Translations under genes and position numbers: made by a program
NCBI GenBank assembly: GCA_963576725.1
Contig: OY755243.1
Location: forward strand, 37,867,243-37,931,242
Direction: 5' to 3'
Length of the DNA stretch: 64,000 nt
Source of the DNA: Azorinus chamasolen
Lineage: Eukaryota; Mollusca; Bivalvia; Cardiida; Solecurtidae
The notes under the pieces: generated by a model
The model's input: only the letters and a program-made list of their open reading frames with translations
Database searches by the model: none
Told to the model about the DNA's origin: nothing
Shown: piece by piece, positions 62,821-64,000 of the stretch
Layout of the letters: each line of letters opens with the position of its first letter
How positions within the stretch are numbered: the first letter of the stretch is position 1

Positions 62821-63680
62821 AAGTGAACTATTATTCACAGTTGACAAGTTCCATACAACAAAAACCAGTGGTTTACACATGGATGAGAATCATTTGTGAT
62901 TTATAGCCCTTGCCCATACTTGGATAAATATATGTCAGATTTATGAAAGTGAACAGAAAATGCTTAGGTTGCAGGTCATCATATTTTCTCCCTGTTTTCT
63001 TTTTACCACTTTTACAGATTTTTACTACTTTTCTGTATACATGCTCTTGAGGGACATGAATTATGTAGGCCAATTGTAACGGAGCTTTAGATTCTATGTA
63101 AGCATATACTATAGTACTCTCAAAGCCAACTTCTGTACAGGTGTGAATAAAATGGACACCAGTTACCAGTGACCCTATACATAACTACAGAGTACAGATG
63201 AATATTCATTATCAGATGAACATGAGTCCTAAATTTATGAGCAATCCATGGTCATTTGCTCCATTTCTGAAAGAAGAGTTTTCTTCCATTCCTTCTAAAC
63301 AACCAAGTTATCATACAATTTTTAAAACTTTTCACAGATTGCTCATCAAAGATTGGTACAACTTGAGAATGAATTCAGACTGAGGACATATCAATGATAT
63401 CACCATGTTGTTATCAATATTGATGACAGGAATTTTTAAATATCTTTACCAGCTGTCCTCACATCAAAGTCTGTTTGTTTTGTGCTCAGTAAACAATGAT
63501 AGGTTGAAATTACCTGCCCTGTAATCGGATGTCATTGTAAATTTAGCTCAGTTTTAAAGATCATCTGATCACAGGTAAAACATGCTTTGTAATTTTCAAT
63601 ATGAGCCATGCACTGATAGCTCTTATCATACAGGGGCCCACTGGTTTGGGGAGATCAGATCGAAGGCTTACTGTAACACT
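62820..63680. other. no convincing feature
   Basis: Unique DNA. Weak open frames at 63198-63383 (+), 63338-63397 (+) and 62873-63073 (-) lack domain or clear splice support. Confidence 0.35.
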
Positions 63681-63683
63681 ATC

Positions 63684-63891
63684 TTAACCCTTTCCTCCAT
63701 GAATATTCATGAAAGAAAAAATGACTTCATGAATATTAATTAGATTAACTTTTATAATAGTACATGGACACAGGAACTTTTGGCCATGGCAGAAAGTGTA
63801 GAAGCATATCTATATTACATGTATATCATAAGCAAACAGAGCAAACCCTAAAAGGCGTAGAAAGGCGTATTTATGGAGGAAAGGATAATAG
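63684..63891 (-). mobile_element. TTAA MITE, type A
   Basis: TTAACCCTTTCCTCCATGAA, TTTTGGCCATGGCAGAAAGTG, AAGCAAACAGAGCAAACCC with the hairpin deleted, end GGCGTATTTATGGAGGAAAG. Confidence 0.75.
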
Positions 63892-64000
63892 CCCTTTCCC
63901 TGTTGCATATTCATGTAAGGAATACGGACATCGTGAATATTTATTAGCTGAATTTTTATAACATTTGGCATGTAAAAACTGCAGAGTCAGATCTACTATA
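63891..64000 (-). mobile_element. type A MITE cut by the window end
   Basis: AGCCCTTTCCCTGTTGCATATTC, GTGAATATTTATTAGCTGAAT, GCAGAGTCAGATCTACTATA at the edge. Confidence 0.6.

Noticed and set aside
63338..63397. Short open exon-like segment ending in TGA after TTTTCACAG
   Set aside because: Nineteen codons only, and an overlapping frame is equally open.

Overview
This looks like AT-rich intron and intergenic DNA from an animal, most probably a bivalve mollusc. The organism call is an inference. It rests on split genes with GT/AG introns and no bacterial-style gene packing. It also rests on 'pearl'-type elements (a tetranucleotide GTCT/GTCC tract followed by a ~150-155 bp tandem core), a tRNA-derived SINE with A and B boxes, and very dense miniature inverted-repeat elements. 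No operon, phage, plasmid or CRISPR array is present.

Genes: only one is firmly recognisable. The last four exons of microcephalin (MCPH1) lie on the plus strand at 9-86, 1344-1484, 3379-3466 and 5791-5873. They encode the end of the second BRCT repeat of the C-terminal pair and the whole last one. A plausible signal-peptide first exon lies at 21021-21087 (+). Other possible exons, each weaker and unidentified, lie at 22978-23083 (+), 35312-35417 (+), 49547-49627 (+), 50036-50107 (+), 36920-37131 (-) and 60919-61208 (-). I cannot show that any of these belong to the same gene.

Repeats make up most of the rest. The dominant class is a superfamily of short elements bounded by TTAA and ending CCCTTT/CCCATT...AATGGG/AAAGGG, the layout expected of piggyBac-type MITEs. 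I split them by core. Type A has a palindrome around GCAAACAGAGTAGACC and ends in ATGAATATTCATGGAG. Type A2 has the same core with a different long arm, and complete copies are exactly 250 bp. Type B has a hairpin around TGAAACCATTGTGATAAA. Type C starts CCCTTCGCTTGCT (two 250-bp copies). Types E and F are looser relatives; F contains CAAACTGTTTGACA. A second class, type D, ends CAGTAAAACC...GGTTTTACTG with a TA target duplication and looks pogo/Tigger-like. Helentron-associated pearl-like elements lie at 281-1250, 4053-5515, 6004-6560, 7435-7745 and 41011-42355.

Two large foldback elements stand out. One (9235-14967, 5.7 kb) has ~1.6-kb inverted arms, each built of four ~352-bp tandem units. 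It sits in a type A element with a TAA target duplication and encloses a decayed DIRS-like gag gene. The other (54444-55650, 1.2 kb) has arms of short repeats around GGGCTAATGTCCGCC and an 11-13-bp target duplication in another type A core. Nested insertions give a relative order: type A elements came before both foldbacks and before several B, C and D insertions.
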